Source: a virus
Direction: 5' to 3' (one strand)
DNA length: 30,531 nucleotides
Virus record (IMG/VR): IMGVR_UViG_3300020020_000126
Location: 1 to 30,531 of that record
Shown: positions 20,401 to 29,285 of the stretch, one piece after another
Numbering within the stretch: position 1 is the first letter of the stretch
How the letters are laid out: every line of letters begins with the position of its first letter
Position numbers and translations under genes: made by a program
Notes under the pieces: model-generated
Told to the model about the DNA's origin: nothing
Database searches by the model: none
Seen by the model: the letters and a program-made list of their open reading frames with translations, nothing else

Positions 20401-20784
20401 ATGGCTGTTGCGACGATTACTCAACCTACGGAGAACTTCAAGTTGAAGAGTGCTCCACCGGACGGATACGTGACCATTCGCCGCATGACTTGGGGAGAAA
20501 AGCTCAAGCGTCAGAGCATGATGACCAAGTACCGGATGGAAATGGCAAAGACGACTAAAGACAAAGATATGGCCTTGGACGTCGATATCATGCAGGAGAA
20601 AGTTTCTCACTGGGAATTCGCGAACCTAATCGTAGAACACAATCTCACCGATGAAAAGGAAACCGCACTTAACTTCCGTAACATTGCCGATATCGATCGG
20701 CTTGGTCCGATCGTTGGTGAAGAGATTCAGAAGTACATCGACGAGATGAACTCCTTCGAGGAGGAAGAGGAAGTAAAAAACTAG
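20401..20784 (+). CDS. Tail assembly chaperone, short form (G-like), 127 aa
   Basis: I chose ATG 20401 with TAGGAGATTAAGC upstream. It lies directly before the tape measure, as lambda G does. It is a helical, charged protein ending in an acidic run (SFEEEEEVKN). The last codons contain a slippery heptamer, and the frame continues in -1 to 21038. Ribosomes that do not shift end here. G-type chaperones coat the tape measure protein until the tube forms around it. Confidence 0.8.
   Translation: MAVATITQPTENFKLKSAPPDGYVTIRRMTWGEKLKRQSMMTKYRMEMAKTTKDKDMALDVDIMQEKVSHWEFANLIVEHNLTDEKETALNFRNIADIDRLGPIVGEEIQKYIDEMNSFEEEEEVKN
20775..20781 (+). promoter_or_regulatory. Programmed -1 ribosomal frameshift site
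   Basis: A AAA AAC is an ideal slippery heptamer read in frame as GTA AAA AAC, just before TAG 20782-20784. Shifting -1 leads through LERGLYEAIVADKKEV into the downstream frame without a stop. The site is at the expected place in the tail chaperone gene. Confidence 0.85.
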
Positions 20785-21038
20785 AGCGGGGCCTCTATGA
20801 AGCTATAGTGGCCGACAAAAAAGAAGTTGATTGGGAAGTTGCCACAATCATCTCGATGGTCAATCTATCTGAAGGTCTACATGCACTTCCTCAGACCGGA
20901 GGACTGTTAGATCAAGACTCTCTATTTATACACTATTACATGCATATATCAGAGCTGCGTGAAATGCGTAGAAAATTGGACGAACACAAAGCGAGTGTGC
21001 ATAGACCCCATTCGAGGACTTCAGGAGCGCATAGGTAG
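20781..21038 (+). CDS. Tail assembly chaperone, T-like extension made by frameshift
   Basis: The -1 frame runs from the slip site to TAG 21036-21038 and adds about 85 residues, giving a fusion of about 212 aa. The extension begins LERGLYEAIVADKKEVDWEV and has helices that end in HISELREMRRKLDEH. A GTG at 20808 could start translation but has no ribosome binding site. The GT-type fusion recruits tail tube subunits to the tape measure complex. Its stop overlaps the next start as TAGTG. Confidence 0.8.
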   Translation, partial: LERGLYEAIVADKKEVDWEVATIISMVNLSEGLHALPQTGGLLDQDSLFIHYYMHISELREMRRKLDEHKASVHRPHSRTSGAHR

Positions 21039-23962
21039 TGGCTAGCACCAGGGAACTCTGGGTTATTCTGCGGGGTCGTGACGAAGCCTCTCGGATGGTT
21101 CACTCCTTTGCGCGTAACGTCCGCGATGCAAGCAATGCTGTACGGGCCGCGCAACTACAATCTCAGGCTGCTGCTGTTCGTCAGCAGGCTCAGCTTCTTC
21201 GTACTAATGGAGCAATCGCGCAGCAGGTACGCGCGATTAATAATCACGTCATTGGTCTGGACAAGCAAGCTAAGGCACTAACGCTATCCGCGGCGCAGGC
21301 ACGTGAATATAGAGATACTGTACTTAGGGCCAATGGTGCGACGAATCAACAAGTTGCAGCAATAAACGATAGTATCAGAACATTCGAACGTCGTGCTGCT
21401 GTTCTTCGTTCAGAGGCAGCGGTAGCACGAAATAGCATGGCTGCAATGACAGCCGGCTTAGACGATCAGGTTCGGGCTCTTAACACTCATGCGGCGGCAC
21501 TTGATACAGAAGCACGAAGGCTACGAGATGCAGATCGTGCGGCGGCAAACCACGCTCGTACTCTACGTCATCTGTCTGTAGGTTTTCAGCAGACTTCCGA
21601 TGTTGCGCTCGGATTTACTTTTGCTTTGGGTGCTGCTGCTGCGGCTGGTGGAATCTTCATTGCAAAGGCTGTTCAAGCAACTGTTGCGTACGAGAAGCAA
21701 GTGCGTCTTACTGCTACCCAGGTGGACAAATTTGCGGGGAATCTCGAAGAGCTAGGTGACGTTGGTATTCGCGTTGCCAATCAGATTGGCGTCGAATTCC
21801 AACAAATCCAACCCGCGTTGTTTGACATCTTCTCTTCGATGGAAGTCGGGGTTAAAGATGCCGAAAAGCTGTTGAAGGCGTTCGCCAAGGGCGCAGTTGC
21901 CGGTCAGGTTGAGATTCAAGACGTTTCGCGGGCTACAATTGGTCTGATGAACGCCTTCAACCGACCAGTTTCTGACGTAAACAAACTCCTTGACATTCAG
22001 TTCCAACTGGTTCAGGAAGGTATTGGTACATACGAAGAGTGGAATCAGCGAATTGGTCTGGTGACGCCTTCTGCGGTGCGTGCCGGCCAGTCAGTCGAAA
22101 TGATGGCTGCGGCGCTAGCGTCGGCTACTCGTATGGGCCTTTCGGCCGCGAGGTCGGGCACATCTGTGGCGCGAGCAATGGACGCCATGTCGCACCCGAA
22201 AGCTGTCAAGAACATGGAGCAGTTGGGCATCAAGGTCCGTGATGCCCGAGGCAAGTTCCTGCCGATGAACCAGGTGCTTCGAGACTTCCGAACGGTCCTA
22301 AATAAGATGCCAGAAAAAGATCGCGTGGCAGCGATTCTGGATGTCTTCAAGGGCGCTGGTGGAACTATTGAAGCTCGACGGTTCTTGCAGAACATGTTGT
22401 TGGGTAAGAAGAACATCGAGCTATTCGATCAGGTGCTCGGTGAAATGCAAAACACCTCCGGCAGCATGGAAAAAGCTTACGGAACGATGGCTGATTCCGT
22501 ATCGACCAAGACCGAGCTGTTGCGTAACAAATGGGAAATCTTGAAGATTGGCGTTGGCGAAGCGCTGGTTCCTTCGGTTCTGCGTTTGGTGGATGCCCTA
22601 AGTCGGGCGCTAGATTGGTTCAATAAGCTCCCAGACAGTACTAAAAATATCGTCACCCAATTCCTCCTGTGGGGTACTGCGGGAGCAGCGGTAGGCGCTG
22701 TCCTGTTTGGGTTGGTTGCGATTATTGGATTTGTAGCGGCAGCTCTTACCACGGCCGGTGGAACGATCCTCATCGTGTTGGGTGTGTTGGCTCTGCTTAC
22801 CGCTGGAATCGTTGGATTTGGTGCGGCTATCCTTGCCGCGTATAAAGAGAGTGAAGAGTTCCGAGGGCTTCTTAGTCAGCTTGAAGTTGTCTTTATTCGT
22901 CTAAAAGACATCATTGTAGAATTCGCCACGAACGTTTGGGAAAGCTTCAACACTAACGTGCTGCCTCCGCTGAAGGAATTCTGGCGGATTGTCAGCGAAG
23001 AAGTTATTCCCGTTGTTAATGCTACGACTAAGCAATTCTCGGAAGAGCTTATTCCCAAGATTGAAGAGGCTGCTCGAATTGTTGAAGATACGTTGGGTGG
23101 CGCATTTAGGATAGTTGGCAACCTCATTAAGAACGAACTTAACCCTGCGCTTCAGGATCTGACAAAGTGGTGGAACGAAAATCGCACTGAATTAATGCCT
23201 TTGATCACTGCGTTGGGTCAATTGGCCAAGGCCATGATTATTCTCATCGGGCTTATTGGTGCTACTGGCTTGGTTTCTGCGCTATCTTCTGCGATTATCG
23301 CCTTCAAGATGTTCTCGTCGCAGCTCAAAGTGACGGGTGACATGATTCAATTGGGCATCTTGTGGATTCGAGGTCTTTGGTCGCAGTTTCAAACGCTTAT
23401 TGGTTGGGTGGGTAGGGCGGGTCAAAAGTTCAACGAATTTAAGATTCTCGTTCCTGGTGCGTTAAAAATAGTCGTAGATAGCATTAAGCGCACATTTAGT
23501 AACGCTGGGACGTGGTTGTATAACGCCGGGCAGCAGATTATTAACGGCCTTATTCAAGGTATTAAGGATCGAGTTCCAGGACTTGATGATATTCTTGGTT
23601 GGGTTGCACAAAAGGTGCGTGACTACTGGCCGTTCAGTCCGGCTAAGACTGGTCCGTTGTCAGGTAGGGGCTCGCTGTTCTATGCAGGTCAAAACTTGAT
23701 GAAGGATCTGGGCAAGGGCATTATGCGAGAAGCAACGGGACTGCAACGAATTTCGGGTAGTATCACTGGAATGGTAACGAACCCGCTATTGCCTCCGGCG
23801 GGTTCCATCGGGTATGATTCTTTTGGCACTCCACCGCCTGACTCGATTGGCTCGGAGTCGGGTGGGAAAACTATCCATAATGAGTTCAACATTACCACCC
23901 AGGAAATTGACCCACGGAAGCACGCGGCTGACTTGGGCTGGGAACTCATGGGACGGATGTAA
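21038..23962 (+). CDS. Tape measure protein, 974 aa
   Basis: GTG 21038 overlaps the chaperone stop. It is the longest gene in the window and follows the chaperones, as tape measures do. Residues 40-165 are alpha-helical with two to three related units of about 42 residues (LRTNG at 54, LRANG at 96). Residues about 190-500 resemble the TP901-type tape measure domain (AYEKQVRLTATQVDKFAGNL). Hydrophobic stretches around 545-610 and 735-765 are the usual membrane-interacting segments. It sets tail length: at about 0.15 nm per residue the tail would be near 145 nm. Confidence 0.93.
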   Translation: MASTRELWVILRGRDEASRMVHSFARNVRDASNAVRAAQLQSQAAAVRQQAQLLRTNGAIAQQVRAINNHVIGLDKQAKALTLSAAQAREYRDTVLRANGATNQQVAAINDSIRTFERRAAVLRSEAAVARNSMAAMTAGLDDQVRALNTHAAALDTEARRLRDADRAAANHARTLRHLSVGFQQTSDVALGFTFALGAAAAAGGIFIAKAVQATVAYEKQVRLTATQVDKFAGNLEELGDVGIRVANQIGVEFQQIQPALFDIFSSMEVGVKDAEKLLKAFAKGAVAGQVEIQDVSRATIGLMNAFNRPVSDVNKLLDIQFQLVQEGIGTYEEWNQRIGLVTPSAVRAGQSVEMMAAALASATRMGLSAARSGTSVARAMDAMSHPKAVKNMEQLGIKVRDARGKFLPMNQVLRDFRTVLNKMPEKDRVAAILDVFKGAGGTIEARRFLQNMLLGKKNIELFDQVLGEMQNTSGSMEKAYGTMADSVSTKTELLRNKWEILKIGVGEALVPSVLRLVDALSRALDWFNKLPDSTKNIVTQFLLWGTAGAAVGAVLFGLVAIIGFVAAALTTAGGTILIVLGVLALLTAGIVGFGAAILAAYKESEEFRGLLSQLEVVFIRLKDIIVEFATNVWESFNTNVLPPLKEFWRIVSEEVIPVVNATTKQFSEELIPKIEEAARIVEDTLGGAFRIVGNLIKNELNPALQDLTKWWNENRTELMPLITALGQLAKAMIILIGLIGATGLVSALSSAIIAFKMFSSQLKVTGDMIQLGILWIRGLWSQFQTLIGWVGRAGQKFNEFKILVPGALKIVVDSIKRTFSNAGTWLYNAGQQIINGLIQGIKDRVPGLDDILGWVAQKVRDYWPFSPAKTGPLSGRGSLFYAGQNLMKDLGKGIMREATGLQRISGSITGMVTNPLLPPAGSIGYDSFGTPPPDSIGSESGGKTIHNEFNITTQEIDPRKHAADLGWELMGRM

Positions 23963-25962
23963 TGACGACTGTTGGCCGTGACTCATTCACGCGTTTAGCT
24001 AATGACACCTGGACTTTTGATGAGCTGGGTAATGTTTGGACGCTGAGTGGTACGGGCAGTGGTATCGAAGACATCGAAGTTAACCCACGTCTCACGCCTA
24101 TCGGGGGTACCAACTCGGGTTTTGAGCTCGGAAGCACGGCACAATGGACAGCCGGCGGCGCAGCAACGCTCGCTTTGGAAAGCATCACGTTCAAGTCCGG
24201 ATCATTTGCAGGGAAGATTACCAGTGCCGCGAGTGCGGATCCTCGGGCGGAACACGACAAAGTAGCAGTTTCCCCAGATACTACGTATCGGCTCTCTGGA
24301 TGGCTACGACCCCCAGTGGCTTTGCCTGGTAATGCTGCCATCGCGATTAACTGGTACACGTCTGGTGATGTTTTTATCTCCACATCTACGCTGACGTTTA
24401 CCGCCCCCACAGCGGGGGCGTGGACGTATAAAGAGCAGGACTTCGTTTCACCGTCTACCGCAGCCAAGGCAGCTCAGGTCTTTAGCATTGTAGGAACCCC
24501 TGGTGCGGGTGTGGTTCTACTATGTGACGACGTTGACATATTCTCCTATGACACTTCGAACTCTGTTGGGCGAATTGTCAATCGCTCTACCAGTTCGCGT
24601 ACCATGGCGACCCCGGTGGAGAAGGTTCAGGCGGACACTGTCGTGGTATACTCCACCGACAAGCTTGTTAGTGGTGCCAGTGCGCTTCAGACTCTCTACG
24701 TTGCCATGCACCGACAGGACGATGACAACCAGTATCTATTTAGTTTGACTGCCAAGTCAGATCAGAGCATGCACTGTCAGATATTCAAACGAGTCACCGC
24801 TATCCAAACGAATGTTACTTCCGAAATGCCAGCAAACATTACTCACGTGGTTAACAAATTCTATGCCATTCGTGCTCGAATTACCGGGACGAGTGCGCCA
24901 TACACGCTGTCGATGCGTGCGTGGGTGCCAACGGATCCCGGTGATCCAACACTGAATGAACCTGTTACCTGGAATGTTCAGGGAACTGATACCACGTTGA
25001 CTCTGGGTCACATTGGCATTCGAACGCTGACATCAGCTAGTCACACAATGCTACCCGTTACGTACTCGGTTAATTACTGGCTAATCGATGACCTACTAGG
25101 TGAATTTGGTCTTGACGAGTTCTCGTTTCGGTTGAAGGATGATGGTATTCTACTAAACCCATCGGATCAGATCTTCCCATTTGTTGACGTATACAAAGTT
25201 TCTGGGCTCGACAGTGCGCCCTTTCGAGAGACTGAGCGAGACCATGAAGGGGTAGATGGAGGGTTCCTCGATGCTGAATTCGAAAAGGGTCGGCCTATTG
25301 TTCTAGAAGGAGTAGCACTAGGCGACGTGGACGTGTTGCTTCCTTTGTTGGAGGATTTGAAGGTAAACTTTCGGCCTAGTCGCGACCTTATTCCGTTCTA
25401 TTACAAAGCGCCAGCAATTGGTTCCCGAGTGCTTTTCGTCAAACCACGAGGCGTCAGATACGACTGGAACCAGGCAATCCGTCATGGTGAGACGCCAATA
25501 CAATTTCAGATGTACGCGGAAGATCCACGTCAATACACGCCAATCTTAGAAACTGGTTACGTTCCATGGGCAGCCGCTCCGACAAATGGTATTGGATTCA
25601 ACCTAGGATTTAACTTTGGCTTCGGAACTGCTGCGGCGCTCGACAACGTAATCGTCTTTAATTCAGGAAACAGAGAAACGCCAGCAGTCATTACCATTAA
25701 TGGTCCGGTAACTAACCCAAGGATTGTCAACGACACACTAGGGTTGACACTACTATTCACTATTGTATTGGGCGTTACAGATACCCTTGCTATTGACTTG
25801 GGAAGCAAGACTGTTAGGCTCAACAACGTAGTTAATCAGCGTGGATCACTACAGAGCCCAAACTGGTTTCTATTACAGCCGGGGCAGAACTTCTTCAGGT
25901 ATCAGGGTGATCTAGGAACAGGGAGTTCCATGAAGATCGAGTTCCGTTCGGCTTGGAGGTAG
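23962..25962 (+). CDS. Dit-like distal tail protein with inserted carbohydrate-binding domains, 666 aa
   Basis: ATG 23962 overlaps the tape measure stop as TAATG. The last 300 residues fit a distal tail protein (FEKGRPIVLEGVALGDVDVL, then a FRPSRDLIPFYYK segment and MYAEDPRQYTPIL). The first 40 residues (RDSFTRLANDTWTFDELGNV) and a later part (about 185-330) look like the two halves of a concanavalin/LamG-like domain. A CBM-like domain (NSGFELGSTAQWTAGG to about 180) is inserted between them. Extra lectin-like domains on Dit proteins help bind cell-wall carbohydrate. The DNA for the CBM part contains a CCCCC-ACAGC-GGGGG hairpin at 24404. Confidence 0.8.
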   Translation: MTTVGRDSFTRLANDTWTFDELGNVWTLSGTGSGIEDIEVNPRLTPIGGTNSGFELGSTAQWTAGGAATLALESITFKSGSFAGKITSAASADPRAEHDKVAVSPDTTYRLSGWLRPPVALPGNAAIAINWYTSGDVFISTSTLTFTAPTAGAWTYKEQDFVSPSTAAKAAQVFSIVGTPGAGVVLLCDDVDIFSYDTSNSVGRIVNRSTSSRTMATPVEKVQADTVVVYSTDKLVSGASALQTLYVAMHRQDDDNQYLFSLTAKSDQSMHCQIFKRVTAIQTNVTSEMPANITHVVNKFYAIRARITGTSAPYTLSMRAWVPTDPGDPTLNEPVTWNVQGTDTTLTLGHIGIRTLTSASHTMLPVTYSVNYWLIDDLLGEFGLDEFSFRLKDDGILLNPSDQIFPFVDVYKVSGLDSAPFRETERDHEGVDGGFLDAEFEKGRPIVLEGVALGDVDVLLPLLEDLKVNFRPSRDLIPFYYKAPAIGSRVLFVKPRGVRYDWNQAIRHGETPIQFQMYAEDPRQYTPILETGYVPWAAAPTNGIGFNLGFNFGFGTAAALDNVIVFNSGNRETPAVITINGPVTNPRIVNDTLGLTLLFTIVLGVTDTLAIDLGSKTVRLNNVVNQRGSLQSPNWFLLQPGQNFFRYQGDLGTGSSMKIEFRSAWR

Positions 25963-25966
25963 CCAG

Positions 25967-27070
25967 ATGGCTGTATTCACAGTACCGGGCTGGCTACAAA
26001 ACGCCGGCACAGTTCACACCGCAACGCAGATGCGCAACTATATCGGCGCGCTCATTGCGGGAACTAATGGTTCTGGGTCGTCACTCATCCCCCGCTGTGG
26101 GGTCCATCGGGATCTGGGTAACCAGCTTGGTGTGGGCGCGACTGGTAGCCCAAGCATGGCGGTCACCGTTGATACTGGTGTGGCCTGGGTTCCTGGTACG
26201 GAATCTGCTACCCAGGGACCATATGGTGTCTTCAATGACGCACAAGTGACCCTTAGCATTACCACCGCACATGCAACACTACCACGGATAGACATTGTTC
26301 AGATTCGAGTACGGGACTCGTTCTATAGTGGTGTCAGCAATGACGCAGTTTTGGATGTAAAAGCAGGCACACCTAACGCGTCTCCAACTGCACCTGCTGC
26401 CGATGCTAATGCTTTGGTTCTTGCTGAAGTCTTGGTTGGGGCAGGTGTTACCACCATCGTCGGTGGCAACATCACTAGCAAGCGGAAATGGCTAACCGCT
26501 ACTGGTGGAACTATGCAGGCCAATCTGACTGCGGATATTCCAGCGTCTACGGACATTGGCACCGGTCAGCTCGTGTATAACCTTCAAACCAAAGAGTTGA
26601 CGGTATTTGACAGCTCGCACAATGTCATTTACCAGGTAAACCCTGCATCGATCACGGTTGAGGGCAAAGACAGCTCGGTTACCACTGGATCAACTACGTC
26701 CACTACGTTCACCAACACTCTGACAACTACGGGGATTCGTGGGGTGAGCTTCGTCGCGCCCCCATCGGGGAAAGCGATTGTGCATGGTTTGGCTAGCGGA
26801 TGGAACAGCCTAGCCGTGCACTCGTTCCTGTCGTTTGAAGTTCGTGTGGGTGGTTCCGTTGGATCGGGAGCAGTACACCTAGCGTCGAATGAGAACACTG
26901 CTTCAGAGTTCTTGTTAACGGCAACTGATCCAGCTCGCCACAAGGCAATGGGCGTGGTAACTGGTATGACTGCGGGAAGCACGTATAATGCTTGCCTTAC
27001 ATATCGCGTTCCTAGTGGTACTGGATCTTACGCTCGACGTCATATTCTCGTTCAGCCAATTCCTTACTAG
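25967..27070 (+). CDS. Minor tail/baseplate protein, 367 aa
   Basis: ATG 25967 with GGAGGTAGCCAG upstream. The sequence MAVFTVPGWLQNAGTVHTAT is typical of a phage tail protein family found after Dit. Residues 80-180 are beta-rich (IDIVQIRVRDSFYSGV, then ANALVLAEVLVGAG). A second beta domain (about 230-367) begins TVEGKDSSVTTGSTTST and ends in a receptor-binding-like fold (SFVAPPSGKAIVHGLASGW). A baseplate or receptor-binding role is likely. CCCC-containing mini-hairpins occur at 26090 and 26757. Confidence 0.7.
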   Translation: MAVFTVPGWLQNAGTVHTATQMRNYIGALIAGTNGSGSSLIPRCGVHRDLGNQLGVGATGSPSMAVTVDTGVAWVPGTESATQGPYGVFNDAQVTLSITTAHATLPRIDIVQIRVRDSFYSGVSNDAVLDVKAGTPNASPTAPAADANALVLAEVLVGAGVTTIVGGNITSKRKWLTATGGTMQANLTADIPASTDIGTGQLVYNLQTKELTVFDSSHNVIYQVNPASITVEGKDSSVTTGSTTSTTFTNTLTTTGIRGVSFVAPPSGKAIVHGLASGWNSLAVHSFLSFEVRVGGSVGSGAVHLASNENTASEFLLTATDPARHKAMGVVTGMTAGSTYNACLTYRVPSGTGSYARRHILVQPIPY

Positions 27071-27077
27071 GATTTCT

Positions 27078-28157
27078 ATGACCGCTATGACGTACGTCTT
27101 TGGAGATGCACTAACTGGCAAGATTATTGCCGAAATACCACTCTATGGTGTGTCAGTGCTAGAAAAGTTTGGTGGCGGAGAACTTCGAGGAACGTTCCAA
27201 TATGATCAAACAGGACGAGACAACGAGGTGCTTGATGCAGCTACTATTCCTGGGCGTTGCTTTGTCGTAGCCGAACGAAATGCTATTCCAATCTATGCTG
27301 GTTATATTCAAACGCGAACGTATCAAAGCCAGGCCAAGTCTGCGCAGTTGTTTAGTCGCGGATTTGCTGCATATCCCGAACGACGGATTCTCCGTGAGGA
27401 TGTTAATTACGCACTACAAGATCAGATTGCCATCTTTCGCGATTTGTGGGTCAAGATGCAGTCCGACTCCAAGAGCATTCGCGTTGACCTGTTTACCACA
27501 TTTACTTCTGGGGTAAACCAGGAGCTAGTTTGCGCAGCATCGGAATTCAAATCTTATGCACAACTATTCGAACAATTAGCAGATGGTGACACAGGATTCG
27601 ACTGGCGAGTTGACATAGCACGGTCAGAGGGAATCTACGTGTTCCAGTTACGCGTGGGATACCCAATGCTTGGATCCACTGATGCGTCTCGAATCACTTT
27701 CGAATATCCTGGAAACATTCTCAACTATTGGAAAAACGAAACGATGTCGGATGCAGGCACTCATGTTTACACGATTGGTGCTGGCGAAGGAACAAGCATG
27801 CTTACTTCCACGACTACACATTCTGATCTTTTGAACGGGGGATTTCCGCGATTCGATATCGAAATCAGTCGAAAAGATATAGCTAATCAAGGTCTATTGG
27901 ATGCTATCGGACGACAAGAAGGATTGAAGCATAAGGCTCCGGTACCTGCATACACGGTAGAAGTCAAGGCTGATCGAGATCCTGAGTTTGGCACATATAC
28001 GCTGGGCGATGCATGTCAACTCGTTATCACAGATCCAAAGCATCCCAATACTTTTCAGAAATACACTAGACTAGTCGGTTGGGATTATCATCCGCCATCA
28101 AGTGATGGCACGGAGGAAGCTCGACTGATGTTTGAAGGGGATGAATCCGTTGGGTAG
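27078..28157 (+). CDS. Minor tail protein, gp37/tail-hub type, 359 aa
   Basis: ATG 27078 has TAGGA five bases upstream; a longer frame from 26988 lies in the previous gene. The protein begins MTAMTYVFGDALTGKIIAEI. The pattern VLEKFGGGELRGTFQ, then IPIYAGYIQTRTYQSQA and ALVGWDYHPP-type ends are known from actinophage minor tail proteins of the gp37 type, related to the N-terminal hub region of Tal proteins. It likely forms part of the tail tip. Confidence 0.7.
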   Translation: MTAMTYVFGDALTGKIIAEIPLYGVSVLEKFGGGELRGTFQYDQTGRDNEVLDAATIPGRCFVVAERNAIPIYAGYIQTRTYQSQAKSAQLFSRGFAAYPERRILREDVNYALQDQIAIFRDLWVKMQSDSKSIRVDLFTTFTSGVNQELVCAASEFKSYAQLFEQLADGDTGFDWRVDIARSEGIYVFQLRVGYPMLGSTDASRITFEYPGNILNYWKNETMSDAGTHVYTIGAGEGTSMLTSTTTHSDLLNGGFPRFDIEISRKDIANQGLLDAIGRQEGLKHKAPVPAYTVEVKADRDPEFGTYTLGDACQLVITDPKHPNTFQKYTRLVGWDYHPPSSDGTEEARLMFEGDESVG

Positions 28158-28872
28158 ATTGCGTGAGTCGAATCCTGATCTTATTGAGAAGATCAAAAAG
28201 CTAGAACAACGAATTAAGAATCTTGAGACCAATCCTCGGGTAGGCGGTGCTAGCGTTGACGCTGGAGGATTTCGGATCAATGTTAATCCGGATAATCAAT
28301 TTGAAGTGTATATTGATGGAACACTACGATTCAAAATGGCGTCCGATGACATTCGATTCCTACGTCCTGATGGTCTCACTGCGTTCTTCTTGACCGAATT
28401 CGCGGAGCGCTATGTTGTGGGGTTCCAGGACAACAGCTTACATACTGTTATGGGCGACGACGCAATCACCGGGTTCGGTCTGTCTCGACCATTTATACCC
28501 TTCCCGTTCTACGATGATCATCAGTTTGCACCAGCTCGAACAACCACGAGTGCTACGTACGTCAACCTGCAATGGTCAACGTACAATGTTCAACATCCAT
28601 TCGTATTTGTTACCTCGCTGGTTCGAACGTCCGATGGGACCACCGGGGGTGAGCTCATTTTGAAGATTAATGGAAACGTAGTCACTTCTACGACCACCGC
28701 TATCCCATTGGGATATAATGCTCTCCTGACACAATCGATTAACTTCGCTTACCACGGTGGCATCGCGCATGGGGAAGATTGTGAACTAGTTGTTTCAGCA
28801 AGGCGAACCGCTGGAGCTGGCAACATTGGTGTCCGAACCGTACACGCTTATGGACGATCTACTCCACTATAG
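28141..28872 (+). CDS. Minor tail protein with N-terminal coiled coil, 243 aa
   Basis: The start is uncertain: ATG 28141, TTG 28132 or TTG 28150 (which has AAGGGG nine bases upstream) are possible. Residues about 10-35 form a coiled coil (IEKIKKLEQRIKNLETN), probably for trimerisation. Beta-rich domains follow (GGFRINVNPDNQFEVYIDGT) and a C-terminal region (TTSATYVNLQWSTYNV, then ELILKINGNVVTS) of a fold common in phage fibres. It overlaps the previous gene by 17 bases. A tail fibre or tip protein is likely. Confidence 0.7.
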   Translation: MNPLGRLRESNPDLIEKIKKLEQRIKNLETNPRVGGASVDAGGFRINVNPDNQFEVYIDGTLRFKMASDDIRFLRPDGLTAFFLTEFAERYVVGFQDNSLHTVMGDDAITGFGLSRPFIPFPFYDDHQFAPARTTTSATYVNLQWSTYNVQHPFVFVTSLVRTSDGTTGGELILKINGNVVTSTTTAIPLGYNALLTQSINFAYHGGIAHGEDCELVVSARRTAGAGNIGVRTVHAYGRSTPL

Positions 28873-28881
28873 GAGAATGAC

Positions 28882-29112
28882 ATGATTAAGAAATTCTGGC
28901 GAGATTTTTGGGAGCGCGTAGGGAGCACTGCCGTTCAGGCAGGTCTTGCTGTCGTGTTGACTTACCTGCAAAGTGGTACGGATCCTCTTCAGTTGGATTT
29001 TAAGACTATCGGTCTGATGGTACTCAACGGGGCTGTTCTTGCTGCACTTAAAGCGCTAGTGGCAAAGAAGGTTGGAAACAACGACAGCGCTAGCCTAGAC
29101 CCGAAGGTGTAA
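28882..29112 (+). CDS. Holin-like protein (r1t type), 76 aa
   Basis: ATG 28882 with TAGGAGAATGAC upstream. The sequence MIKKFWRDFWERVGSTAVQA has the amphipathic, Trp-containing start and two hydrophobic helices (about 18-33 and 43-63) of the r1t-type holin family. Holins form membrane lesions that release the endolysin and set the time of lysis. No endolysin is in the window; it may follow further right. Charged residues end the protein (KKVGNNDSASLDPKV). Confidence 0.75.
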   Translation: MIKKFWRDFWERVGSTAVQAGLAVVLTYLQSGTDPLQLDFKTIGLMVLNGAVLAALKALVAKKVGNNDSASLDPKV

Positions 29113-29114
29113 CT

Positions 29115-29285
29115 ATGTTTGCCTTAGCTGCTGCGATCGTCGCGTTTTTAGCGCTGATCACCGATATCAATCAAGATAAGTTGATGTGGTGGTGGCTGAT
29201 GTTTATTGCTCTCCACTTTGCTTTCGGTTGGGGACTACCTATCCCCGGTCCGCCGTGGGGGAATCGGAGGACTGATGGCGGCTAA
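29115..29285 (+). CDS. Small membrane protein, 56 aa, two helices
   Basis: ATG 29115 with GAAGGTG upstream, two bases after the holin-like gene. It begins MFALAAAIVAFLALITDINQ and has a second helix (LMWWWLMFIALHFAFGWG) and a Pro-rich end. It overlaps the next gene by 11 bases. Two membrane proteins side by side suggest a holin/antiholin or two-holin pair. The 57-codon length and lack of a known family keep this inferential. Confidence 0.7.
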   Translation: MFALAAAIVAFLALITDINQDKLMWWWLMFIALHFAFGWGLPIPGPPWGNRRTDGG

